NCBI GenBank assembly: GCA_037367355.1
Contig: CM074696.1
Location: 3,224,001 to 3,288,000 of the forward strand
Direction of reading: 5' to 3'
Length of the DNA: 64,000 bases
DNA from: Neoscytalidium dimidiatum
Taxonomy: Eukaryota > Ascomycota > Dothideomycetes > Botryosphaeriales > Botryosphaeriaceae
Below the pieces are notes generated by a model, which was not told where the DNA came from, ran no database searches, and saw nothing but the letters and a program-made list of their open reading frames with translations. Position 1 is the first letter of the stretch. Every line of letters starts with the position of its first letter. Positions 32,754-43,655 of the stretch are shown piece after piece. The position numbers were made by a program, and so were the translations under genes.

Positions 32754-33624
32754 ATGAAGCTCTTTCGTTCATTCCTCGGCTCCCTCTTCCTGTTCCAAGT
32801 AGCAGCTGTCCTCGCCAACAGAAACGTCACTGGCGTCGCCAATGCCACGAACACGAACCTGCCAATCGGTCCCGTCACCACGGATTCCATGTGCGGCCCC
32901 AAACACAACAACACTATTTGCGTACTCGACGGCATAGCGCCTTGCTGCAGGTCAGTCACTGTCCATCGTATCATCTCCACTGCCTTGAAGAATTGAAGAG
33001 CTGACTGTCTCCCAGCGAACAAGGATATGCCCTAACCAGACCCCACAAGCTCGGCTCTGTCCCATCTTCCTCCTGATCTCCTTCTCCCCCCCCCTCCCCT
33101 CTCTCTCCTCAAACTGACGACTTCGCCCCCAAAACGGCTTCTGCGGCGGCGACTACCGCTACTGCACCACCGGCTGCCAGCCCTCCTTCGGCCTCTGCTA
33201 CGAGCCCAACAGCAGCACCCTCGATAACCCGTCCTGCAGCCGAGCGCGCCAAGGCGACTCGCCCCGCTGCGATGGGCAGTGCGGCGCTGATCACAACGGC
33301 GCCCTCTGCGACACCGTGGCCCCGGCCGACGCTTTCGTTTCGTACGGTGTTTTCAATTACGGGTCATGCTGCAGTGAAGACGGGTTGCGTGGGAACACGA
33401 GTGCGCGTTGCGGAAAGGAGATCGGGTGTCAGAGTGGGTGTTGGGGTGGGGATGAGGGGGCAACGAGCTCCTCGTCGGCGGTGAGCACAGTGACGGTTAC
33501 GGTGAGTGCGAGCGCAGCGACGACATCTACTGGTGCGGCCGTGAGGAGTAGGGCGACAGAAGGAGTGTTGGTACTTCGATTGGGTGTGCTCGGGATGATA
33601 GTCGCAATTCGAAAGACGGATTGA
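32754..33624 (+). CDS. Secreted protein with two hevein-like (CBM18) modules; splicing unresolved
   Basis: A signal peptide (MKLFRSFLGSLFLFQVAAVL) is followed by the start of a chitin-binding type-1 module, MCGPKHNNTICVLDGIAPCC, ending at 32950 with a good donor. The rest of that module, NGFCGGDYRYCTTGCQPS, resumes near 33135. A second module (CDGQCGADHNGALCD ... GSCCSED ... CGKEIGCQSGC) and a Ser/Thr/Val-rich tail ending in a hydrophobic segment follow, suggesting a GPI-type anchor. Such proteins bind chitin and may mask the wall. The first intron can end at 33015 and gives CCSEQGY, but the frame then stops. No AG exists between 33050 and the resumed module, so no ordinary acceptor joins the two halves. 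Either the gene is broken or the splicing is unusual. Confidence 0.6.
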
Positions 33625-34107
33625 GGAAGTTTCTATGTCTGATGATGTGTGGTTTCCACAAACTCTCTCCTTTAAATGGAATTATATGCAGAACCTAACC
33701 TGTGCCATAGTTGTTGGCACTTAATGGCTACCTTCAGGTAAGGTATGGGGATTGTGACGGTGAATATACATTATAAACGATCAAGTCTTGGCTTCCTCGT
33801 CTCTCTCCTCCACCCCTTTCTTAACCAACTGTGCTGCAGCACTTGGTCGCCTGAAATGCAGTCTTTATGACCTAACAGGTACTTTTCCTTGTTTCTTTGC
33901 CGTCGAAGATCTTGGAAGTGTTGGTCCACACTTACCTGAGTGATGCATGCAGTCGGCCAGCTATGTACGGCGTGTTTCCCTGCTATCGCGGCCAGCACAA
34001 GACAGTCAATACCGCTCAAGTAATGGGCTAGATTCGTGACTGTAATACGTCTTATCAAGTAGTTCGGTATAGCATCCACAAAGCTAAAATCATTTTAATT
34101 CCATGAA
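33625..34107. other. Convergent intergenic region
   Basis: Tail-to-tail space between the hevein-like gene and the NCS1 permease gene. It is AT-rich at both ends, consistent with 3' untranslated sequence. No gene seen. Confidence 0.5.
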
Positions 34108-35851
34108 TTACTCTTTTTTCTCCCCTACAGCCTCCACAGCTACTTCCGCCCCACTCCCGCTCTCAACATCTCTCCCATAGATCACCGTCCCATGCGACAA
34201 GTACTCTGGCCTCTCATCGTCTTCGAAGAAGCCCTCACTCGGCGCCATCTTTTCCCACTCGGTCCCCACGACTCCCTCTTTCCCCACCGGATACACCCCC
34301 ACCGGCCACACCTTCACCAGCACGAAATACGTCAAGGCCGCCGAGCTCGTCGACAACAGAAACCCCATGTTGTAGACGTTCACCGCCGTCTGGCTGATGC
34401 TTCCCGGCTCCAGCACCCCGGCGATGCCGGAAATCACGAGCGCGACGCCGACCGCCCACGCCGCGTACGCCCGCGGGTTCGCACCGCGCCAGTAGTAGTA
34501 CGGGCTTCCCGGATCGCACCGGTACAGGGAGGGGACGTGCACGTTCCCGCGGCGCCCCACCCAGTAGTCGATGATCATGCAGGCGACGATGGGGCAGATG
34601 AAGCAGACGTAGGAGCCGAGGAAGGTCAGGAAGGACGTCGCGCTGTTGACGAGCTTCCAGGGGACCACGGCGATGGCGAGGAGGCTGCAGAGGATCTGGC
34701 CCCGGCGGATGGTGAAGTAGCGGGGCAGGAGGCCGGAGAGGTCGCAGCCGACGGGGATGGCGTTGCTGGAGACGTTGGTCGCGAGGGTGGCGTAGGCTTG
34801 GATCGTGGAGGCGAGGAAGATGAGCGTGCGGGTGCTGGCGGACCAGCGGGAGTCGAGGATGGCGGTGTAGAAGTCCCAGAGGTTCCAGTAGGCCTGTTGA
34901 CTCGGGCGTTAGCGTTGCGAGGGCGGCGGAAAGGGGTGGGGAGCGTACCTCGTTGAAGAGCTGGACGCTCGCCGATGTGGTCACCATGCCGAATATTATT
35001 ACGAGTGGCTTGCTGAGGAAAAGTCCTGCAATCATGGGATATGTTGCTCGAGGCTCCTTGGCATAACGGGCCAGGTCGGGGATGTTGACGAGTGGCGGGA
35101 TTACACCAGAGACAACACTGTTGATGGCTCTCATGAAGGACCAAGCCAAGTCCGATCCGGTGGCATTGGCTGTTCCTAACTCGCCCATATGTGCACCTCT
35201 GGCTTTGACTACTGCCCAGATCATTGTCGCGATGTAGGTGGGAGGTGAAAGCCAGCTCTTGACTGCGAAGACGGGACCAGCTTTGCTTGGGTGCAGCCAG
35301 GCAAAGGGAAACTGGATGATCCAGAAGATGAAGAAGGAAAGCAGTCCAGAGGAAGTAATGGAAGCACTCTCGGGGAGTCGATTGGGAATGTCCGTCCACT
35401 TATGTCCGAAGACGCAGCGGAGAGAAACATTCATTAGGCGCGAGGCGTAGTACGTCTGAGTGCCCATGTAAAGCACTGCAACTACACCGCGAATGAAGAT
35501 GAAGAAAAGAGAGCCATAAAAGCCAGAACAGATTCTCAGATATACTGGAAATCCAACATGATACAGTGCCGCGCCACGGGAATTGAAGAACAGGATGACC
35601 ATGCAGCAGAGCGTGCCGATGATTGAGGCGATGACGATGGTCCACCAGTTCAGACCGATGGCGACAAGGCTGGCGCCTAGGTTGTAGGTTGTCGGAGAGA
35701 AGGCAATGGAGAACTGGAATGCGAAGAAGTACCATGGTGACCAGTTCCTGCTCTCTGGTGGAGTTGGCTGTAGGTCAATATTGGACCAACTCGAGCCTCT
35801 CTCGTCTGTGTGCTCCACCTCCAACATGTACTTGAGTCGACGGATGGCCAT
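34108..35851 (-). CDS. NCS1-family nucleobase/allantoin/hydantoin-type permease
   Basis: Two exons, 35851-34949 and 34893-34108 (562 residues), joined in phase zero at FNE|AYWNLWDFY by a 55-nt intron. The N-terminus carries the NCS1 signature NIDLQPTPPESRNWSPWYFF, then FSPTTYNLGASLVAIGLNWW. About twelve hydrophobic segments follow, with PPLVNIPDLARYA and SNAIPVGCDLSGLLPRYFTI in the conserved loops and PIVACMIIDYWVGRRG near helix 10. NCS1 proteins are plasma-membrane symporters for uracil, allantoin, uridine, cytosine, nicotinamide riboside, thiamine or hydantoins; the sequence fits the Fur-like fungal branch but does not fix the substrate. It is divergent from a racemase-family gene over a shared promoter with many GATA motifs, which suggests a nitrogen source as substrate. 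Confidence 0.93.
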
Positions 35852-36562
35852 GACTGTTGAAATAAGGCTCTAGTAGCATGTGTCGCAAGGTATTCTGAGT
35901 GTCGGCACCTCCTTGGACGGGATGCAAAGAAGTGATTCGGCCCAAACTCAGGATATATGTAAAGCTGGAGATGATGCTTTTAGCATTCATGTTGTAGGTG
36001 GCAACGTATTACCATAAGCAACCGGGATAATCTTGGGATAGCAGATAACGATAGAAGAATCTTGGCAAGCTGATAGGCCAGGCGGCCTTATATGGATATC
36101 GGAGAGAGTTGAAAAAGTGTGGGGAAAGACGTGGCCGGATAACTGGTAACGGAGTACGACGGACATGTAAGTATGGAACGCATTCTCTGACTTCGAGTGC
36201 TCGTCTTTTTCAGTTTCAATCTGGTGCAGGATCAGCATCAAAGTAATAGCATCACGAGCTTTTGCTGCCCGTGAAGGTGTTTGGAAAGTGAAAGTGGGAT
36301 GGAAGAGAGAGACAAGCAGGGATAGAGATCGGCTATCGCGGAGGAGCCGACCCGCCCCTCATACCCACGCCTATCTGCTCTGCATCTCCAGCTCTGCTAT
36401 CACCGTTAAACCCGAACCGCCACGATGAGATTCTCGAAAACGACCACACGCTGCGTTTGAGAGTAGTGATCAAGACTGGGCCCGGATCGGTCAACTGCCA
36501 CCACGACGGCCGGATGCTCTCTCACCTCACATCTTGACCTATCTCTATCTCTGCTTTCCACG
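35852..36562. promoter_or_regulatory. Shared divergent promoter with clustered HGATAR sites
   Basis: This 711-bp region separates the start codons of the NCS1 permease (minus) and the racemase-family enzyme (plus). HGATAR motifs, the AreA/NIT2 target, lie at 36043-36048 (AGATAA), 36049-36054 (CGATAG) and 36071-36076 (TGATAG), and on the other strand at 36333-36338, 36371-36376, 36397-36402, 36539-36544 and 36545-36550. That makes eight; about two would be expected by chance at equal base frequencies. Adjacent pairs such as 36043/36049 and 36539/36545 match the close spacing these factors favour. Confidence 0.55.
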
Positions 36563-37297
36563 ATGTCACCACCATCACCCAGGTCCAAGCCAATCCGTCT
36601 CGGCATCCTTGTCCCCAGCTCCAACACCGCACTCGAACCCCTCACCCAATCCCTCATCTCTGCCCTCCCAAACGTCACCGTCCACTTCTCCCGCTTCCGC
36701 GTCACACAAATCAGCCTCACCACAGACGCACTCTCCCAATTCACCACGTCCAACCTCGTTAACGCGGCTAAACTACTCGCCGATGCCGACGTCGACGCAA
36801 TCGGCTGGTCAGGCACGTCCGCGGGGTGGCTGGGCTTTGAGGCCGACGAGGCCCTCTGCGCGGCCATCACCGACGCAACAGGAAAGCCCGCGACGACGAG
36901 CGTGTTGGCGCTGAACAAAGCGCTGAAGATGTTCGGAGTTACAAGGCTAGGGCTTGTGACGCCGTACCTGCCGGACGTTCAGGAGAAAATTGTGGAGAAT
37001 TACAGGGGAATTGGGGTGGATGCCGGGACGGAGAGGCATCTAAACAGGTACGACAATGTGAAGTTCGCCGAGATTGACGAGGCTACGCTGGATTCGATGG
37101 TGAGTGAGGTGGTTGCAGAGGGCGTGCAGGCGGTCACGACTTTCTGTACGAACTTGAGCGCGGCGCAGCATGTGGAAACGTGGGAGGGGAAGCATGGCGT
37201 GCCGGTGTTCGATACGGTGACTACGGTGGCGTGGGATTTGCTCAAAACGTGCGGGGTGGATACGAAGGGCATGAGTGGGTGGAGCAGGCTGATCTGA
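36563..37297 (+). CDS. Asp/Glu racemase superfamily enzyme (maleate isomerase/hydantoin racemase-like)
   Basis: A single exon of 244 residues, the usual size for this superfamily. The N-terminal Cys position of classical racemases reads PSSNTALEP here, as in maleate cis-trans isomerases and arylmalonate decarboxylases. The conserved second-half Cys is present in VTTFCTNLSAAQ. IGWSGTSAGWLGF and GKPATTSVLALNKAL mark the two ligand loops. Members use one or two Cys to move a proton at an activated carbon, giving racemisation, isomerisation or decarboxylation. The adjacent NCS1 permease suggests that it processes an imported nitrogen compound such as a hydantoin, allantoin or a maleamate-type intermediate; this is inference. 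No signal peptide, so cytosolic. Confidence 0.85.
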   Translation: MSPPSPRSKPIRLGILVPSSNTALEPLTQSLISALPNVTVHFSRFRVTQISLTTDALSQFTTSNLVNAAKLLADADVDAIGWSGTSAGWLGFEADEALCAAITDATGKPATTSVLALNKALKMFGVTRLGLVTPYLPDVQEKIVENYRGIGVDAGTERHLNRYDNVKFAEIDEATLDSMVSEVVAEGVQAVTTFCTNLSAAQHVETWEGKHGVPVFDTVTTVAWDLLKTCGVDTKGMSGWSRLI

Positions 37298-37654
37298 GGC
37301 GTAGCGGAACCCGGGCGACTCTAAGTCAAATTTCATCATGTAGCGCAGCTCAGTGCTTCCTCGGATGTAGCGCGGGATTACACGCATTGATGAAGCTGAC
37401 AGCTTGCGGCAAAGGTCCTGATTCGTCTGATAAGGAACGACATTGTGGAAACTACCAGGTGCGCGCCGGCCTCCTCAGCCTTGCATAACTTCTGCAAGCC
37501 ACCGTATACATAGGTAGTAAAGTTCTGTCCCTAGCCAATCAACGCCATCTATTGTTGAGAATCGGCGCTCATCTGAACCTGCATTTAAATGCATTTTCCC
37601 CCTTTCACTTCGGTGTCCTTCGCTTTACACATCACCTGCTCGGCAAAAAACCAC
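37298..37654. other. Intergenic
   Basis: Space between the racemase-family gene and the Clr5-ankyrin relic. It becomes AT-richer toward the right. No in-frame ATG for the Clr5 segment is found here. Confidence 0.45.
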
Positions 37655-40323
37655 CATGGAGGAACGGCGGGAAGCCCAGAGAGGAAATCACGCAACTCTA
37701 CCTTAACGATAGGACGGTCGCTGAAATCAAGAACCTCTTTCAGCAAGAATACTTATTCGAAGCCAGGTATGGCCCAGAACATTCGCGGGCGCTACTGCGT
37801 AACCCAAGAAAGGCTCTGACTAAGCCAGTGTCCAACAATATCAACGTCGGCTGAAGAGGTGGAACGTCCGCAAGAACCTGAAGAAAGAAGATTGGAACTC
37901 TATTGGCCGTCGCGTGAACAAGCGGAAGTTGGACGGTATAGACAGTTAGTTGTGGGTTGATGGGCGCTTGATTCCTCAGAAGAGACTCAAAAAGGAGATT
38001 AGAAGGAATTTTGAGACCGCACTCGAAAAGGCTCGAAGAGGTTATTTGCCCATCACAATCTATTTGTATCAAATTAACGGACCGTTAGAAGTGATCAAAT
38101 GTCGCAGTCAGACGCCGGAAGGATGCATTGTATCCACACCACCAAGTTTAGGTCTTTCGTCTGAAATTCCCATATTCACGTAGTACAACATAGAACCCCA
38201 AGGTATTCCCATATTCAAATTTCAACATTTGATGACAAACAACGGTAGGGCTTTACCAAATCTTCCTATTATACATCGCTGAAGATTAGTGCAGCTCTTA
38301 CCTTTGGCCAAGTCATATATTAGCTAGTTGGGTTTTCTGGTAATGAATCATCTTTAGATGAGGTTTCGAAGATGGTACGCCAAACAGGATACCATACCAC
38401 ACTCAGGATCATGCTCCAAAAATCTGCTTTCATCAACGAGTTCCCGTCCATTTCACAGCAATGTCTGCAAGACTTTATGGAAGCTGTTTTACTGGGCATC
38501 AAACCAGGCCGAGGATGACTTCGTATTCCGAGATATTTTGACGTCAGCTCTCATGACCTTTTCAAAGTCTCAGACGATGCAGATAGAGCTCTCTGGTCTG
38601 CTACTGGAGCGAGGTTCTACCCTTGAAACCCTTGTGGAATTGGTCTATCGGCATGCGCTTGAAAGAGGGTACGCTGATTTTGTGAAGTACCTCATCAAAT
38701 CCTCAAGGGTGAGTCCAAATGACCACATACCGGGACCATGTAATGAAATACAATTACCTCTCGAAGTAGCCATTAAATACCTGTATTTCAACCTCGTCGG
38801 CCCTTGAGTGGACCTTGGCGCCAACATCCATGAAAAAACAAACAGTCACTACACACCGTTCGAGATGTTAGCAGCCCACCCCCGTCCAGATATCTTGCAA
38901 GATACATTGGATAAGTGTGAGCCAATTGTTTTGTTAGAGGCAATCCCAGTTCTACAGAGATCCGGTCTCAGAGACAAGGGAATATCAACACTTGAGATCT
39001 TTGCCATGGCCCGTGCAACAGCATCGGAAGAAGCGCCAATAAGCTTCAGAGATGAAAAGATCATGATTAGTGCGGTGCTAACTGCCATTTCCCTTGGAAC
39101 GTATATCGGTACGGAAGCTGTCCTGGCATCATGTCAACATCTCAAGCTCAATAAGTTTGATAGGTCTGGAAAAGGGGTAGCATACCTTGCTGTGGAGGCA
39201 AAGTCACTGACGATACTGAACCTATTTCTTGAAAATGGAGAGGAAATCAACGTTTCAGGACCCTGGGTCATTCAACCATTAGGTTATGCCCTTCTCAATG
39301 GCCAAAATGACATGGCAACACTTATGCTCGATCGGGGTGCGTCTCCAAACCGGCGGCAGAATCCAAAGGACAGGTCCTTTGAGTCCCCGACTCCCTTGCA
39401 ATTCGCAGTGTCTAAAGGGAACTATGAGATGACTGCAAAATTCATTGACCGTGGAGCGTGCGTGGATGATGCTCCAACTGCGTGGCCTGCGGCAATGAAA
39501 GCGCGTCTACCCTCTGAGCTGACATTCCTTGACGCAAGGAATATTCTAGCCATCTCAGTAAACCACTTATATGGCACCAAGCTGCTTAGGATGATTCAGC
39601 TCTTAGTGATGAAGGGTGTGGACATTACTGCTCTCGTACAACATCATCTCACTGCAGCAGAGATCCTGCATGATCGCGAAGTCTTCCAGCACCTTCTCGA
39701 CACGCATGCACCGTTTGCGGTCAAAAAATTGCTTTATTTCGCGGCAGCTCAAGGAAACATAGGTCTTCTTTGCAGCATGCTTGATGCAGGTGCAGATGTC
39801 AATTGTTTGGCTGACTATGGTAGCCCTCCTATATTCCGTGCTCTCAATTCTCGAAACTTAGGTTTCAATACTGCACTGAAGTGTAAAACAGTCGCTTATC
39901 TCATCAGCAAAGGTGCAATATCGATCATCCGACGAAAGGGCCTTACCAGATATCCCTCAGTTTGCTGGTTCAGGAACCCGACCTAGCCTCCCTGTTACTC
40001 AAAAATGGCGCAAGAATGGAGCTGTTCGACAACATATATGTGCCTGGGATCGAACGATCACAAATCTGGAAATCACGGGCGAATATGAGAACCTCGGTAT
40101 TGACCGTGTTCTCTTAAGTGAAAGTGCTTTGATCAGCACCATGTTGGGGATGAATAAAATCCCAAAGCGGCGTCATATCTCGAATTTCAATAGGGAAATC
40201 GAACAAGATGCATCCGGAGTTGATCACATGATCGATTGCATTGCGGGAGGCGGGCTTGAGATGATCAAGCGCATGCAACGGGCCGGAGCAGATATCAACG
40301 AATCTGCTCATCGTCGTCCCTGA
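37655..40323 (+). pseudogene. Clr5-domain/ankyrin-repeat gene, decayed
   Basis: An N-terminal Clr5 domain (EITQLYLNDRTVAEIKNLF, then RRLKRWNVRKNLKKEDW after a 62-nt intron at 37767-37828) is followed by VDGRLIPQKRLKKE and TPEGCIVSTP. A long ankyrin-type region comes next (for example LLLERGSTLETLVELVYRHA, ATLMLDRGASPNRRQN, LCSMLDAGADVNCLADYG). The frame is broken several times: TAG at 37947-37949, a frame change near 38505, TGA at 38805-38807, and further changes near 39930 and 40070. No in-frame ATG precedes the Clr5 segment. Intact relatives are nuclear or cytosolic proteins of uncertain role, expanded in many filamentous fungi. The region is AT-richer than its surroundings. The TAG could come from CAG by a CpA-to-TpA change, as in repeat-induced point mutation, but one site proves nothing. 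Confidence 0.8.
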
Positions 40324-41380
40324 GTTGGCGATAAAGTTTCTTGGGAATTTTATTTTTCAGTTAATGCCTTAGCATTTGCTTTGAATTGGCCACGCCAGGA
40401 AACCTAGAGGACGGCGTGAAATCTTTCAGCAAAGCTTTCTTTCTTATGACGTAACGCTGAAATAAGGCACAAAAAGCAGAGGGGAAAAGGGCGTGTCTTC
40501 TCCAACTGCCTCTCCCAAGGGAGGAAGCAATAAATCTTGTGCCAAGGCACTCGGCGCACATATCAGGCCAACACCGCTAGCAGAGTAAAGCTACTTGAGA
40601 CAATGAATTCAGAAAGAGGCGGAGCAGTTCCGCGGCTTATGTGTGAATCCTTAGAGAATTTGGACGAATAGAATTCCGCACTTCTTGCTAATGAAGACAC
40701 AGCTAATCGGCGGACTTTGCGGGGTTAATGGTCTAAAGAGCGTTCCTGCGCATCCATCGCCGGGCCACCCAGGATTGCGGCACAGCAGCGCCACCGACGG
40801 CAATACGCGATTTGCGTTTGACAAGCCAGCTTTCCACATCGGACCCTATCTGCTGCATTGAGGTGCGAACGTAATTTCAGGTTTCCGCCGCCGAAGTTAT
40901 AGGTAAAACTTCAAAGCGCTCTTAGATGCGGCCGTTCGCTCTAGAGACCATCGCGAGGATGTTACGTCAGCAAAATTGCAGCGACGCACAGGCAAGCAGG
41001 TTAACTGAAACAGGCAATTTGACTTGTCCGACTACTGCGAGCCGTGACACGGTCTCTGCTGCCTGAGGCGGGGCTTACGACGGATCAGCGTAGGACGCAT
41101 TACTGCATTGAGCCTTTTTTTTTTTTTTTTCGTGAAGGGGCAGCGGCGTGGTTGCTGCTATCTCCACCCCACCTCTAAGTCCGTGCCGCCGTGAGTCACA
41201 TATGGAAGCAGCAAAGCATTTCAGCTGCAGTCGCTCGCGAAGGGGAAAGTTCGAGTATAAATGCTGCCAGCCTTCCTCAGTTGACGTCTCGGACATCCCG
41301 CCTTCACAGACGAGATTGATACTGGCACTCCTGTCGTCTTTCAAGCGCAAAACCATAACACTTCACTCGACAACTTCAGT
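40324..41380. other. Intergenic, SDR promoter side
   Basis: It holds a T16 tract at 41115-41130 and, closer to the ATG at 41381, a TATAAA-like stretch near 41255-41260. Weak coding-like fragments at 40330-40560 may be the last remains of the ankyrin gene. Nothing else is recognised. Confidence 0.45.
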
Positions 41381-42279
41381 ATGGCCGCACCAGCCACCAG
41401 CCTCGAAGGGAAGGTCGCCGTCATCACCGGCGCCTCCAAGGGTATCGGGATCCGGTCTGATATGCTCAGGGTCCATTCTAACGCTTTCGGTAGGTATCGG
41501 CCGCGCCACAGCCCTGCGCCTTGCCTCCCTTGGCGCCAGCGTCGTGATCAACTACGTCTCGTCCGCCAAAGCTGCTGAAGAGCTGGTGCAGCAAATTGGC
41601 AGCGACCGCGCCCTTGCTGTGCAGGCCGATGCCGGAAACCTCTCCGACCTGGACAAGCTCGTCAATAAGACGGTCGAGAAGTTTGGGAAAATTGACATTC
41701 TGGTTCCCAACGCCGCGATGCTGCCCATGAGCGACTTGGCTGAAACCAGCGAGGACCAATTCGATAAAACCATGCAGCTCAACGTCAAGGGGCCGTATTT
41801 CCTATGCCAGGTACGCTCCCGCTTTTTAATCCCTCACTTTCGCTTACTGCTCTCCCGCCGCCCTGCATGAAGCTTAGGCTAATCAACTTTTTGTTTTCCG
41901 TATTACCCAGAAAGCGGCGCCGCACATGCCATCGGGCTCGCACGTTGTCCTTATCAGCACCACCGTCTGCCACATGTCCACCGTAGGACCGAACTATCTC
42001 CTCTACGCCACCAGCAAAGGGGCCATCGAGCAGATGACGCGGGTGATGGCCAAAGATCTGGGACGCAAGGGCATCTTCGTGAACGCGGTTGCGCCTGGGC
42101 CGACAGGCACCGATCTGTTCTACCAAGGCAAGAGCGAGCAGCTGCTCAACACTATTAAGAGCTGGACGCCGTTCAACCGGATTGGAGAGCCGGATGAGGT
42201 GGCAGAGGCCATTGCCTTTGTTTCAGGTTCCAAATGGGTCAGCGGCCAGGTCATCAAGGCCAACGGCGGCATTGCGTAG
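41381..42279 (+). CDS. Short-chain dehydrogenase/reductase, classical type
   Basis: Exons: 41381-41441, 41494-41810 and 41911-42279 (248 residues, normal for a classical SDR). The NAD(P)-binding motif TGASKGIGRATAL is rebuilt by removing the first intron. NAAM stands for the NNAG motif, the catalytic Ser lies in VVLISTTVC, and the YATSKG motif provides the Tyr and Lys. The C-terminus (PFNRIGEPDEVAEAIAFVS, GQVIKANGGIA) matches 3-oxoacyl-ACP-reductase-like and glucose-dehydrogenase-like SDRs. These enzymes reduce or oxidise alcohols and ketones with NADP(H) or NAD(H). Substrate unknown. Cytosolic, no signal. The first intron (41442-41493) is flanked by an 8-bp direct repeat, GGTATCGG. Confidence 0.92.
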
Positions 42280-43655
42280 TGGTATCGAGAGGCAGAGCGT
42301 TGGGAAGACCCTGTGGCGGAGTTACACGGAAGATTTGTGAGCAAGAGTCATCGCCGCAGCCGAAATCCGAGGCGAACTTGTTGGGAGGGAACGGCCGACG
42401 AGAAGCTGATCGAATCACCCGGGTGAGAGAACAACGTGAGTAAAACTAGTTAATGAGACAATTTTATCTCCGACGCAAGAAAAAAAAAATCTGGGCAGGG
42501 CGTGGTGTCACAGTAAAAATCTGCAGGCGGTCGTTTCAAGGCGCAGCACAGCACAGCTGGGCCGGGCAAGGGTAGCATCGTGACATGCGTGAATTGGGGG
42601 GGCTGCGACTCGATCGCGCAGGCGGTGACCAGATCTCGGGCTACTTATCGTGACATCGCGAGGGCGACGCTGTGGGCCCTCTCGCCGGTGACGACACCGG
42701 CCCAGCGCCCTGAAGTTTGGCGCGTTTGGCGAGAAAAAGAGCGCCCGTGGTCGACTCGTGCGGCGGCCTCGCGTGTCGCTCCTCGTCTGCGGCAGAAGTC
42801 AGGCAGCGCGCGTGCTGCAGGCGCTCATCTCCCATCTCGCATGTGACGCAGGCGCTGCGGCTGCTGTGAGAGGGAGGCCGTCTGGACGCTGCTGCACGTT
42901 TTGTACGGGCCAGCCTGTGCGGCCAGTTCCGGAGAGGCCCCATTAATTTTACGGAAGCTAACCCAGATGACGTAGCGCCGGGGAAGCTGGCAGCGAGGGG
43001 CGCCGGTGCACAGCCTCTCCTGCTTGCTGGATGCGCTCCAGCGTCACTGTCGTGCCGTTTCCTGGCATTTTTGGGCAGCCTCCACTGTGCCACCGTGCCC
43101 GAGCAGCGGTAAGCCCTGTCCAGCCCTGTATCGCCCGAACGTGAGGGAAAACGCGTGCCGGCGGCAGCCACTCACGGCCAAGCGCCTGCGCTATTTACAC
43201 ACTGCACGCTGAGTGACAGCGTGAGCATGATGCTGCTGAGGCGGCCCGCCGTTCCATTCCTTTCCTCTGCGCGCGCCGGTGCCACAAGCTTTCCGTGTGC
43301 CGTCATGTAACGGGGCGCGCCTTCCTGCCGGTGTCTGCGCGCTGAGCATCCGCAAAGACGCTGCCCCCATTGGTGCGTCGCTCCTGCCCCGCCGCCTTCA
43401 TAACCCCGCTACTGCCCGCCTTCCAGTACCACATAAACACTGCACGCTGCATCCACCCCCAGTCTTCCTCCACTCTCCTTTCTCCTCACTTCGCTGCACG
43501 CTTCTGGTACGTACTCCACTCTCTCCGCACTCTCCTTCCTCCAAAAATCTCCGTTCTGACGCGCCTTTGCTGCCCGCAGCTCCGACGAACCTGAGCTCAT
43601 CCCCGCCCTTGGCCCCCCCTGCACCCCTGCTCCACACTCAAACACACTCTGCACC
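42280..43655. other. 1.4-kb intergenic region, mannitol-1-phosphate 5-dehydrogenase promoter side
   Basis: An A-tract lies at about 42480-42489. The last 250 bases are C/T-rich with scattered CCCC runs, typical of a strong fungal promoter and leader. The long in-frame extension upstream of 43656 is leader sequence and not part of the conserved protein. No other gene. Confidence 0.5.

Noticed and set aside
43279..43655. In-frame N-terminal extension of mannitol-1-phosphate 5-dehydrogenase
   Set aside because: The open frame runs through the first intron, while the conserved N-terminus begins at the ATG at 43656 and needs the splice at 43726.
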